DNA of 64,000 nucleotides. Source: Serinus canaria (Eukaryota; Chordata; Aves; Passeriformes; Fringillidae). The position numbers and the translations under genes are program-made. Below are positions 1-11,340 of this stretch, one piece after another (within the stretch, counting starts at the first letter, position 1; every line of letters starts with the position of its first letter). The DNA is taken from the NCBI RefSeq assembly GCF_022539315.1, contig NC_066316.1, positions 54,933,994 through 54,997,993 on the forward strand, read 5' to 3'. The notes under the pieces are model-generated. The model was given only the letters and a program-made list of their open reading frames with translations, had not been told where the DNA came from and did no database searches.

Positions 1-1269
1 AAAGTCCTGACATAATAAATATTTTAATGACATAAGATATTCTGTTATTTATACTATTATCATATATTTACTGCCAAATTTATTTTTAATCAACTATTCT
101 AACAAATAATACATGAGAAGCACATAGAGGGAAAAATACAACTTTTAAAGAAAAAATATTTCCAGCTTTGCTTCCTCACCTTGGTTTCTACAGCTGGCAA
201 TCTGTTGAGTCTCTACATTTTTGTAGCAAAATCAGAGGGACTTTTATTTTTTAGGAAAAGTGACTGAAAAATTAACATATTAACAAAGAAGGAGAACATT
301 TGAGCAGAAAGTGTTTCTTTGAAGACAAAGATGTCTTGTTAAATTACTTCTGTAGATATTTTCAAATATTTAGTTATTTTTATTTAAAAGTTTTCTGATG
401 AATTTTTCTTTCTGCTCTTCCAGTTTTGTTGGTTAGAAAGTAAGGCTGGTTACCTCCATTCATGTTGTCAGATCTGAAGGTTTTCTGCAGTGAGGTTGCT
501 CCAAGCCCATCAGTCTGCCCCTCTGGATGAGCCTGGCTTACAGATACTGCCCATCTCACACACCATGACTGTACTGGCTCCTTTAACAGGGATCTCTGTC
601 ATAAGCTGGTGCCTCTAGTGTCAAAGACTTTAAATTAGTGTGACAATGATTTCATAAAGTGGCATTCTGAGATCCCCAAAGGATTGGCTTACAGTAAATA
701 CAATATATTTGCAAACATAAAATTAATTACTGCCACACAATAAAATGGGGAATGTAATACAAGAGATTGTTGACTTTTGTTCACCCAATTCAGAACATTA
801 AGGTTTGTAAACATTAGTTTTTGTACCCTTATTCTGAGTAGAAATTGCCTCATTATTTTATTCTGATAACGTGGTAAACTGTGCATTACAGAGGTAAAAT
901 AACACCATTTTGTGAGGATAAGAGTCACTGGAATATTTTCATACAAACTTTTGGATCACATAGCCATAAGTAGACATTTATAAATTGAACTACTAAACCA
1001 AGTAAAAATTTCTAAAGGAATCACCAATTCAATTTCAGATTGCCATTAGCAGAATATTAACAGATATGGTATATAGATATTTTATAAATATATATAAATT
1101 TTGGTGCATAGTTTGACATGTCATGTTTTTTAAAGGTACTCTTCCTCTTTTGCAATTTCTTCATATCAAACTTAAGAAAGAGAAATCTATCATAAAGGGA
1201 AGTTAAAGATTTTAAGCAACTGTGTTATAGCACAAAATTACTGTTAAACCGAATGAACACCTGGAAGTC
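1..1269. other. AT-rich sequence, no gene recognised
   Basis: I see no gene, repeat family or splice-flanked open frame here. The sequence is AT-rich with short T and A runs. The longest open frame is an 85-codon minus-strand one near 689-946, rich in F, L, Y and N as expected by chance in AT-rich DNA, so I do not call it a gene. Confidence 0.6.
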
Positions 1270-1607
1270 CCCAGAAACAGCAGAGGTCACTTGGTCTGTT
1301 CAGCTTGATGAAGAAAAGACCAAGGGGAGACTTCAGAGCTTCTTAGAACTTCCTTCTGAGGGGAAGGGGAGGGGCAGGCACTGATCTCCTCTCTGTGGTG
1401 ACAGTGACAGGACCTGAGGGAATGGCCTGAAGTTGTGTCAGGGAGGTTTAGACTGGTGTTAGAAAAAGGTTCTTCACCCAGAAGAGGGTTGAGCACTGGG
1501 ATAGTCTCCCCAGGGAAGTGGTTACAGCACCAGCCCGATGAAGCTCAAGGAGTGTTTGAACAATCCCCCTTCAACTGAGGATATTCTACAATTTTATAAT
1601 TCTCTGA
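1270..1607 (+). mobile_element. CR1 retrotransposon fragment, 3' part, sense orientation
   Basis: This is the end of a CR1 non-LTR retrotransposon read in the sense direction. The order of motifs matches the CR1 3' region: tggtctgttcagcttgatga (cf. 'ttcagcctggagaagag'), accaaggggagacttcagag, gacctgagggaatggcctga, aagttgtgtcagggaggttt, ttcttcacccagaa and ctccccagggaagtggtt. It ends in a decayed form of the terminal ATTCTRTGA repeat near 1590-1606 (attttataattctctga). It is the only well-preserved CR1 here on the + strand. It is 5'-truncated, as most CR1 copies are. Substitutions and small indels suggest moderate age. It cannot code for a working reverse transcriptase. Confidence 0.85.
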
Positions 1608-2287
1608 ACATATGAGAGGCATTTCCTAAGATATATTTCCACATGGCAAAACTTAGAGTGTATAAAAAAAGTCCAGTTAGAAAAAGCCCAAACAAAATAG
1701 ACTTACTTAAAATAAGAAAGCACAGCATTTCTATGTAATTTTGGGAATGATTAAATTCAGGGACTAATTACGTTACTTCTTTGCAACTCCAGCCACATCC
1801 CTCATTAATGTCTGGATTTTGTCTAACTATTAATTGAACAGGAATGAGATGAAAGACCTCTAGACGTCCCTTTTGCTAATTCAGGCAGACATAAGACACA
1901 GTTTTGTTGTCCCTTTCCCTTGAAGTGCCTGTGCTTTGCAGATTGTCTGTTTCTCAATGAGCTCTTGCAGCCTTGGAGAGCTAACAAACTACAGCTCCAA
2001 ATTACTCAGACTCTTTGTTTTCTCTCAGTTTGGTAAAAGTCAAGAAGCAATAAACTGTACCCCAGCAAAAGGCAGCAGTGCCATCAGTGCCATCATGCCA
2101 AACTTCAGCACTCAGAACTAAGAACCTGGCCCATCACTGAGACCATGGCACTCATGCAAACAGCCGAGTTGGGATTGTTTTCTTTGCTAACTTATAGCTC
2201 TGTCTCCCTGATTCACACACACATGTAACTTAGGGAAAAATCAGTGTTTAATAATTGCCCTGATGGGTGCTCTGTAGTATACAGGTT
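1608..2287. other. AT-rich sequence between two CR1 fragments
   Basis: No gene or repeat recognised. A 61-codon plus-strand open frame at 1936-2121 has no flanking splice signals or familiar motif and is treated as chance. Confidence 0.5.
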
Positions 2288-2440
2288 ATCACAGAATCAC
2301 AGAATTGTGCATGATGGAAAAGAAATTTAAATTTTCTACTTATTCCACATCCCTTGCCATGAGCAGGGGCACCTTTCACCAGACCAATAGGGATTCTTAA
2401 ATTCCTCATTCAGCTGGCACTTGAATGCTGATGTCTTCCC
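2288..2440 (-). mobile_element. CR1 3' end fragment, antisense, degraded
   Basis: It starts with the reverse complement of the CR1 terminal repeat (tatcacagaatcacagaatt), followed by decayed 3' UTR matches: gatggaaaagaaattt (cf. 'gttggaagggacctt'), catcccttgccatgagcagg and cacctttcaccagacc. It fades out after about 150 bp. It is severely 5'-truncated and clearly more diverged than the copies at 8387 or 35633. Confidence 0.75.
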
Positions 2441-5178
2441 TGCTTTTTCCTCCCTGTTTTTCTTTATCTCACTCTCCACTGGGAGGGGGGAGGAGCAAAT
2501 GATGGGTTGTGTACTTCTTTATAAAATCTTTGATCTTTTGAGAAAGGAGGAATATAGTTCTTCAAGTTCTTGAGAGCTACAAAAAAAGCACAGTCTAACA
2601 CAGTGGTATGAACTTTCAGGGGTTTCACACTTTTAAAACACACTAACATCCCCTGATTTGCCAGTGGCACATGCCACTATTCTATCTCTTTAGAAAATGT
2701 CATTTCTACTTGAAAAAAAAATTTTTGCTGAAACTATTCCCATTTATAGATTTTATCTTTCTCAGTTAAAAGCAACAGCACAAATCCTTTCCATTCTCCA
2801 TATCATCTGTTTAGCAATCAGTAGACCAGATACCAAAGTATTTATTAAATACAAAAAGACTTCCAGAATGATTAGTAAATCATAGGATCGCTAAAATTTA
2901 AAAACACAGAGAGAAGCTGCCATCATTCTGGCTTTTTATCCTTTTGTGCATTGATACATTACAAGATAAAGCTTTGCCTTTATTTCAGTGTCTACTCTTC
3001 TGGCTAGGAATTATTCTAGATACTCATGCCATAATTAATAAGCTTTATGCACTTTCTTCCCAAGCAAACTTTCTAAAAGTTGATGAGAAGAGAAATATTT
3101 CTTTGAACCTTAGGAATCATGAAGAAAAAAAATCACATACCTTTCAGTAATCACTCTAGAAGGTTGTATTGGGGAATTAGTTAGGAAGAACCCTGCCTGG
3201 GAATTAACATAACCTGGTTCCTCAGTAGAGAAATCCTTTCCTCTAGTAAGGAGCAGACCCAAAACCGCATCTTCAGTGTCCATCTGTGGAAATGATATGA
3301 GGCTGACTCTTCTCAACACTGAATTTCCCAACCTGTTCTAGTACCCCTGGCAGGAAAGATACGAGGAAAGGGTCAGAAGACAGTGTAAAAGCAAAAACAC
3401 ATGGGCCCTGGGTTTGTATGGAAACTACCATGGAAACCAGGAAAAAGATATCTAAATAATAGAAAAATTATACACAGGAGCATTTAACAAGGCATGTGAG
3501 TTTGTCAATTTCATTCTTTTTTTTATAAATAGAGATTCAGTGCCTTGCAGACCTGATTCTATTGCAAAACTGATTCATTAGTTTCAGCTGCTGATTTGTA
3601 TTTCATTTGTTCAATATTAAGTTACAAGACTATCCCTTTCTTTTTCAAAGAAAGCAGAGGTTTATATATGTTTAACAATTTATTAAATTTGTGTTCATTT
3701 TCATTTCAATTGATGTCAGTGTCACTGATGATAAACTGGTTTATAACAGAAAAAATTTGAGTTAATTCCAAACTATTTCACCAGTCTTTCTTCCCGTGTC
3801 TTGTAATCAGTAAATGCAGTACCTCAGAATATGTTGGCCATGGAAAGAAGTCAGACTTAATGTTTTTCAAGAGTGAATACATAGAATCATACCTTTTCCC
3901 CATTTCTCTTGTGTAGAATCCTATTAGAATAATAGTAGCAACAGCTAAAACAGTGGAAAATATTATGTGGGAGGCATGCAGAGCATGATCCTGCCAATCA
4001 AGATCAATTTTGATCAATAAGTCCTTGTAAAGCTTAGCAATATAAACAGGGCTGGCAAAAATATTAATATAGAACACTATATAATCCTAATAGAGATTAT
4101 TTAGAATCTGACTTAGAACTAAATTTATACTAATAGGAATAATACCAAGCAAAATGGATGTAAATATTAGATTTGTTTATCAAATAAGGAAAAGCTGTCC
4201 TCTGTTGTGGAATATCTAACAGGATTTCACACAGATCTATAACCTAAATTTTCTAAAATAAATTTAAAATTAATTGAAAGAAAGTATAAATAAAATTGCA
4301 GATTATGTGGCTTGATGGAACATCTAAGACAGCTAAAATGTCCATAAATACATAAGTATTAATAATAATATAAATCCAATGTAAAGCAGCCAAATGCAAG
4401 TCATGAATGCAAAGAATGAAAAAATATAGCTTGTGTGTATTATATACAAAACCATCCTTGAATGGAAGAACTGAATCTAATTCCTGTTCATCTGAGATGG
4501 TGAGAATTAACAATGGTAAAAGTAATTTTGGCAACCCTGATTTTTTCCAGACTAAATTGTAGAGGGTGAGTGCTGATTAAGCTTCACTGCAACACAGAAT
4601 ACTGTGAATTTATACTCTTAAGAGCCACATTCTTTTGTTCCTGAAATACAGATGAAAAGAAGAAAGTGTACTTTCAGGCTTCTGCACAAGCACAAGTATC
4701 CACTAAGCCTTCCTGTTTAATTATGATGTTTATTTTTGTACTCAGACACATTTTTTTCTTTCCTGCCACCAAAAACAACACAGGCATGTCTTAACAAGTG
4801 AGAAGTAAACCTGAGCAGAAGAAGTAATCTGTCTACAATAGCAAATCAATACTGATTAAGTCTCATTTTGAGCTGTCACCTCTTCCTTCCAGAGTTTTAA
4901 TCTTATTAAGTAAATTTCTGTGTAGATTCCAGCATGGCTTGGTTATCTCTATACTGTAATGCAGTGATCAGCACTATCACACTAAAGGAAAATGCTAATT
5001 GAAAAAGCAGTGGTTACTGTTTTAACTAGGATCCTGTTTCATGCACACGTTTCAGGATGAATTTAATGATTTCAGAAATCTCACTGTCAGCAGCCTGTGC
5101 CAACCATTGTCTTACATTATTCTGAAACAGGGCTCCTCCTGACAAAAAGTCACCAAGCATCTGAAAACAATAGGATGG

Positions 5179-5242
5179 GATATGTTTTGAGGAATATGAG
5201 ACTTAAGCAAGATATGTTTTGAGGATATGTAGACTTAAGCAA
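5179..5242. repeat. Perfect 32-bp tandem duplication
   Basis: Two adjacent 32-bp units, 5179-5210 and 5211-5242, begin gatatgttttgagga and end agacttaagcaa. They differ only by a small rearrangement in the middle (ggaatatgag versus ggatatgtag). This is a local slippage product with no known function. Confidence 0.85.
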
Positions 5243-7313
5243 GCAAAAATTCATACAATTATTTTTGTCTCATTAAACAGTAGCAGCTGGGGCCATTAAA
5301 TGCTGTAAAAACTCATTCAGGAATCTCCTAAAACTACCAAGTCTTAAAGACTAACAAAAGCATAGTCCTGTGACTGTGGACAGGAGCAATTGGCCCATTT
5401 GGAATACTGCTGACCTTTAAGCTTGGTTTTGAAGACAAGCTACCTAGATCTGTACTTAGTAAGCTGTAGAGATAGAAAAGCAGCAAAAAGGGACCTATGG
5501 GTACTTCTTTGACGTCAGAAACGCTTTTCAATGCACCCAGCACTGGTGAAGCTTGATGTTTCCTAGCAATAAACAAAGTAAAAGAAAATAGACCTAGTTT
5601 TTAATATGGGATCTGGGCTGAAATTTCACAGAACGATTTATAATAGAATAAGTCTTCTACATTAAAATAAAATTTCATATCTAATATATGATTAGATGGA
5701 AATGCTGAGAGTCACAGAATTTTATCTGTATCATAGAGGGTAAATGAAACCCTTATAACAGTTTGTGTCAAATTTCAGTATATCACTGTTCAGAGTATGT
5801 CTTGACCAGGATGAGCAGAAGTAATATTGAATGAGCAAAAAATTAAAGAGTTTCTGTAATTCACTTTGTTTTCATAAAAATGTTTGATATTGAGTTCCAA
5901 ACCAAAGGACAACAAAAATAACAAAATAAATATTTATTTGCTCTTGAGAATATTTTTCAATAAAAGCACATTAACTTTTCATTTTGAAATTACTTTGCTT
6001 ATAGATTTCATTTTGGTTTGTTTCTTTGAAAGCACTTGGAATCAAAGGAACATATGATTTATGATCAAGAAAAACATTTTATTTTGTTAGAGCTCTCATA
6101 TAGAAAGCTATCCTTAGGATGTGATAGCTGGATCTATTTTCAGTAGCTTTATGTAGTGATCCATAGCTGAATAAAGAGATTTCCTTCCTCTTATATTTTC
6201 TTTCTTATTTTTAATTTTTCTCTCTTATATTTTTAATTCATTGTCCTTCTTGAACAGAAGTATAGCACAACAATCATGAGAATAATCAATGACTCTGACA
6301 AGCAATGGAAGAAAAAAATAAATGTCTATCAGTTACTCTATCAAATGCTTTGAAAAGGGAATATTTAGTCTTCACTTGCTCAAAATATTTAAACAGTTAA
6401 AGAGGTGTGTGGATGAACTACCTTGATCTTCAGATGCTGAATACCTGTCATAAATTAGGAAATCAGACTTATCTGTCTCTAACTCTATGACATTATCGAG
6501 ATTAGGTCTGCAAGGCTTTATCTTGAACACTGCCATTGCTCAGGTAGAGCAGAGATTTGCTGGAGTGAAAACTTCTCCCATGATTTTGCCTCTGGCAGTG
6601 TTCAGCACTGACAAATTAAGGGCTGGTATTTCAGCTCTGCAAGCTATAAACTGATTTCCCAACAGCAGGACAATTCTCTGCTGCATATCTCCAGTCTATT
6701 TCAGTTCATCTTATGCAATTCAGTTTTATCTGACAAATTGGTGATTACAATTTATAACTTCACATATTCCATTATAATATCTACAGAGCAGCTTTTTGGG
6801 TTGGGGATGGACCAGGATTTTTTTCTCAATTGTCTCAGATTAATAATGTCCTTTGTATTGCAGAGCTTGATTGTTTTCAATACTGATCTTTCTCAAATGT
6901 ATAAATAAGAATTAACTAATTCATGTTTATTGAGAAGGGAAGGTGTAAGCCCTGAGGCACAGATCACATGATGATGAATGCAGCATGTTCTTTCCTGATC
7001 CGCAAGACTTTTGCTTCCTTTAGAAGAGGTAAAGACATTGTTATCTTCCAGCCCCTCTAAAAGAGAACTGAAAAAATTCTCTGGGCTACCATCTTATAAG
7101 TTCCAACATGTCCTTTGATAAGATCAACAATTTCCGTGCTTCCAGGAGAATAGCTGGTGAATTGTTATATTCTCTGGTAAGATATTATCATTTTAATTAT
7201 ATTTTGTGAGAATAAGTAAAGGAATCCAAGATTTCTCTCCTGACAGAGAGAAAAATGGGCCACACAAGCTCTAATGCATCAAGAAAACCTTGAAATGGGA
7301 GCTGCAAACTGCA

Positions 7314-7339
7314 TAGGATCACTTTTTAAAGTGATCCTA
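7314..7339. repeat. Short perfect inverted repeat
   Basis: The arms taggatcacttt (7314-7325) and aaagtgatccta (7328-7339) are exact reverse complements separated by 2 nt. A second, shorter dyad (tgtgttt/aaacaca) follows at about 7384-7400. No terminator or gene context is visible, so it is simply a hairpin-capable sequence. Confidence 0.8.
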
Positions 7340-7837
7340 AACAAGGATTTCTCTTTGACAAAGTTCAAGGCAAGTAAGGTCATGTGTTTTGCAAACACAT
7401 TGTCTGTAAACCAACCACTAATTACCTGGGCAATTACCTGGATCAATGCATTAATTGTGTACTTTGACTTACTTTCAGAGGCCACTTCTACCTAGGAAGT
7501 TTGCATAGAACTTATATCATGCCAGTGTCATGCTCTTCTCAACAGAATTCATGCTGCCAACCTACCAAGGAAATTTTAATTCCCAGTCACCAAGAACCAT
7601 CAAGAAGCTGTTGAGCAAAACACAGAAAAATCCCAGGACTGCTGTAACTGCAGTGCCACTCCTATGGGTTTGAAATTGTTCTCTTATATTGGGGCCAGTC
7701 AGTGCTTGGTCCTGTAGCATGGACCAGTCTGGACAAAGAGTCCACCAGTCATCCTGCCACAAAGAGAATTGTGCCGCCCTAGAGAAGGCTGCAGAATTCT
7801 CTAAGCCCTATGACACCTTCATATTGTTGGTATCTGA

Positions 7838-7873
7838 ATTGTCTATTAAATTTTCTATTAAATTGTCTATTAA
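7838..7873. repeat. Three copies of a 12-bp unit
   Basis: The units attgtctattaa (7838-7849), attttctattaa (7850-7861) and attgtctattaa (7862-7873) stand head to tail. The outer two are identical and the middle one has a single g-to-t change. It is a minor tandem repeat. Confidence 0.85.
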
Positions 7874-8386
7874 ATAAATGTAAACTATCCTGCAGTGGAC
7901 ATCCTTATCCAATTCCAGACCTTTCTCATTCTAGAAAAAGCATAATCTAGGTCTATCCTAGATTTTTTTTTTCACTATTCTTTCAATAAAAGTTTGATCG
8001 GGCTAAGTGCTACTTTAAGTATTTCTATGTTGCCATTGTTCTAAAAACAAGGTTTGTTTTCTGGACCCTATTTTTCCTCAGTTTCTGGACATCGTCACAC
8101 TGCTATTCTCATATAAACTGTCTGGCAAATTGTCATTCACTGTAGGACCCAAGAACTAAATTTTCTTTTTTGTAGGAGTCCATTTCATCCCTAAAACTGA
8201 GTATGACAATCCACACCAAACTTTCGTGTCCCATTAACAGATGCATGCAGAGAGACTGTTGTCACTTAGGGAGATGGTTCCTATTTGTGCCAAAACAGAA
8301 AATGCTGAACTTTACTGATAATTTGGCATCCAGTGAGCCTGAGATTTTATTCATTTCCAATAAAAATGTCATTTTCTTGCAGAAAA

Positions 8387-9545
8387 ATCACAAAATCACT
8401 GAATGGTTGGGGTTGGAAGGGACCTCTGGAGTTGATCTAGTTCAACCTCCCTGCTCAAGCAGCTTCACGTGTACCAGGTTGCACAGAATTGGGTTCCAGG
8501 GAGTTTTGAATATCTCCAGAGGAGAGCCCACAACCTTTCTGGGCATTTCAGTGCTTGGTCAACCTCAAAGTAAAAATCTTTTAGCTCATAAATCAGATAT
8601 AACTGCCTGTGTTTCTGTTTTTGCCTGTTGCTCCTTGCCCTATTGCTGGGAGCCACTGAAAAGGAATGAATGGTCAGCATCCTTTTGATGCCTCCCCTTA
8701 AGGTATTCATCTGCATTGCTAAGATCCCTCTCAGTCATCTCTGCTCCAGGCTGAACAGCCCCAGCTTCCTCAGCCTTTCCTAAGAAGAGAGGTTCCCAGT
8801 CCCTTAATCATCTTTGTTCCCTCTGCTGGACCCACCCCAGGAGCTCATGGGTCTCTCATGTGCTGAGGACCCCAACACTGGACACAGTGCTCCAGGAGGG
8901 GCCTCACCAGGGCTGAGCAGAGGGGCAGGATCACTTCCCTCAGTCTGCTGGCAATGTTCTTCCTAAATCACCCCAGGATGCCATTGGCCTTCTTGGCCAC
9001 CAGAGCACACTGTTGGCTCATGGACAGCTTGGTGTCCACCAGGACCTCCAGGTCCTTCTCTGCAGAGCTGCTTCCCAGCAGGTCAACCCTTAATCTGTAC
9101 TGGTGCCAAGGGTTATTCCACTTAGATGCAGAACCCCACAACTGCTTTTGTTGAATTTAATCAAGTGCCTCTCTGCCAAACTCTCCAGCCCATCCAGTTC
9201 TCCCCCTGACAGAATGGCAGCACAGGCTTCAGTGTATCAGCCACTGCCCCCAGTCTTGTACATCAGCAAACCTGTGGAGAGCACCCTCTTGTGCACTCAT
9301 CCATGTCATTCATTCCTTCAATAATTTGAACAAGACTGGACCTCACGCTGAGTCTTGGGGAACAATGATGGACCTCAAGTTAGATTCAGCACTGCTGATC
9401 AGACCCCTGTGAGCTCTGCCATTCAGCCAGCCCTCAATCCCTGTCACTGTCAACTCATGGAACTCAGGCAATGTGGAAACAGCAGGCAGTGCTGCCTTAC
9501 ACCTCAGTGAAAGCAGGTTTTTGACACAGGCTGAGAGTAAACATT
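8387..9545 (-). mobile_element. CR1 retrotransposon, about 1.15 kb, antisense, 5'-truncated
   Basis: This is the longest well-preserved CR1 in the window. Read on the + strand it opens with the antisense tail and 3' UTR (atcactgaatggttggggtt, ggaagggacctctggagt, caacctccctgctcaagcag). It then runs back through the ORF2 end: gctccaggctgaacagcccc, cactggacacagtgctccag, ccaggatgccattggccttc, cagagcacactgttggctca and ccaggacctccaggtccttc. The 5'-most match is around actgctgatcagacccctgt to gtcactgtcaactcatgg, with weak similarity to about 9545. The sense strand (-) would carry the C-terminal part of the CR1 reverse-transcriptase polyprotein, but indels break it. Several open frames here on either strand, including 161 codons at 8203-8688, are by-products of the element and its flank. 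Confidence 0.93.
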
Positions 9546-9959
9546 AGGTCTGGCAGAGTTGTGTCTTCATAAAAATCCTTCTTGATAAGTACCTGAAAAT
9601 CTACATGCAACCTTATTTGCCTCAGATAACTGAAAGAATGCCAGTCATAGAGCTTGAATGTCCATGTGAAAGTGGCTCAGCTGATCCACAGTGGAAGAAA
9701 TACCATATGGCATGCTCTTTTGGTATCACTCAGAATTATACTAAAATAAAGTGAGCCTAACTAGAAGCATGATTGTACTAAATAAAAGACAAAATGGGTA
9801 ACATAATTCCTATAAGGGGTATTATATTAAAATAAAAAGGGAAATATTGTAAAAATCTAATTAATGAATAATGACTGGCATAAGAGTATAATGTTTACAG
9901 GTACCCAAGGCATTGTCTAGATACTAAAAGTTAGCTCATACAATGTGTGAAAAGGTCTA
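9546..9959. other. AT-rich spacer between a younger and an older CR1
   Basis: Nothing is clearly recognisable. Part of it may belong to the 5' side of the decayed CR1-like element that follows, since its purine-rich, A-rich character is the same, but I could not align it with confidence. Confidence 0.4.
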
Positions 9960-11340
9960 TAAAATAGGCTAAAGGCAGTTATTAAAACAAGAAATTATAT
10001 TTTTCAGAAAGTAGAGACTGTCCCCTTAAGGGAAACAGAGGAGGATTAAGAATCTTTTTTAGGTTCTTTGCATAAGACTAAGAAAACAGGCCAAAAGAAA
10101 TTGCAATGATCAATTTTCTAAACTCATAAAAAGTACTAATAACATATTTTAAAATTCTTATGTGGCTGGAATCCTGGATTTAAGTGAGAGAGGTAATTTT
10201 TCAATTTTGACATAAAGAGACCACTCAGTGGTGATAAGCAGAAAACCAGAATTAGCTCTTTTGATCTCTGTTGAAGAACTAAAGGATCTTTCCAGACCAA
10301 AGCCAGTTCTTATTCAGAATGAGTCAAAAGTACCAGATCAAACATAAGTGTCATTAGGAAACGCTTTAGGACACATTGGCAAAGAGAACAACAGCCAACT
10401 GCCAAGACCAAATCATATTTGCCTAAAAGTTACAACCAAATCTAATCCAAAGTTACCATCTTATGACATGTGTTATGTAACCTCTTTGTCATGTGTATAT
10501 ATATCAGCATGTGAGCAATAGAAGTCAGAAAATATAACGTCATATTCTGTAAGGGACCCCATAAGAAACTGCTCTGGAGTAAGTTTGATTTACAGACCAA
10601 TCAGACTTTTTTAAATGATGGGAAAGAAGATAATGAATGAATGAAACCATGAAAATAGGGGAAGACGGTTTTCTAATTTCTCATTTGTGTGTCTATTATA
10701 AAATTATTTGGAATTGGCAGACACGTAGGAAACTATGATCCATTCAGCACCATAGACTTCCAAAATCCTTTTCCAAAACATTTTAAGGAAACAAGGCTGG
10801 CAAGGGATAAGAGAAGCTTTTTAATTTAAGTAAAAGCAATAGATTTCTGATGGGGGTTTTCTCTCTCTCTTTCTCTTTAAAGAAGATTTTTTGAAATTAG
10901 GAAAGGCACCAAATAGTGAAAAAAAAACATAACTTGGTATCTACAAAAGAAGAGGTCTCTAGAGCTCTCTGGAAAAGCAACTGTGAGATATGGTAGTTCT
11001 GTAGGAAGTCCTGAATGGATGGAAAATGAATAATGTGTATTAAGTGAAAACACTTGACAAGTTTAAACAAGATGAGTATTTCTCTGCATAATGCATTAAC
11101 AGAGGTTATTAGGAATAGAAGATGTCAAAATGATAGATGGGATTAAAAAGGAACTAGTAAATTAATGAAAGAAAAGAGATTTTTTAATACTGTAAATTCT
11201 GGCTTATAGTCAATGGATTGTCAGACAGTAGGAAAACAGATAAAAATATTGCTTCATTCCTTCAGCATCTCTTAGAAGCAAGTACCAAAGACAGGATATT
11301 ATGCAAGACAGACATGTGGTCAGAGACAGTGGAGACATTT
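9960..11340 (+). mobile_element. Ancient, heavily decayed CR1-like LINE, sense orientation (about 1.4 kb)
   Basis: Several blocks appear in the same order as in ancient amniote CR1 (CR1-L3-like) elements: taagtgtcattaggaaacg (about 10350), atgtgttatgtaacctc (about 10469), catagacttccaaaatcc followed by ggctggcaagggataagaga (10751-10815), ttgaaattaggaaaggcacc with aaatagtg (10890-10917), tttctctgcataatgcatta (11080), ggaactagtaaattaatg (11150) and the 3' tail block cttcagcatctcttagaagc then aagacaggatattatgc (11260-11305). Sequence is missing between about 10920 and 11050 relative to such elements. Divergence is far above that of the other CR1 copies. Assignment is from recalled family consensus, not an alignment, so limits are approximate. 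Confidence 0.55.

Larger units (their letters stand above)
2441..8386. other. AT-rich non-coding sequence, 5.9 kb
   Basis: No gene recognised. It contains a perfect 32-bp tandem duplication (5179-5242), a 12-bp-arm hairpin (7314-7339) and a 12-bp x 3 repeat (7838-7873), listed separately. The longest open frame is a 99-codon minus-strand one at 3778-4077. It has a hydrophobic stretch around residues 40-55, but no family motif and no splice context. A tcacagaattttatctgta stretch at about 5711 loosely resembles a CR1 tail, but no 3' UTR follows it. Confidence 0.55.

Noticed and set aside
3778..4077. 99-codon minus-strand frame with a hydrophobic segment
   Set aside because: Phe/Ile/Leu-rich stretches arise readily from AT-rich sequence; no conserved motif or splice boundary supports a membrane protein.
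5705..5760. tcacagaat sequence resembling a CR1 tail
   Set aside because: No CR1 3' UTR motifs follow, and a 9-mer match is not enough.
8203..8688. 161-codon plus-strand open frame
   Set aside because: Its second half is antisense CR1 (3' UTR and ORF2 end), and the first half has no splice or promoter context.
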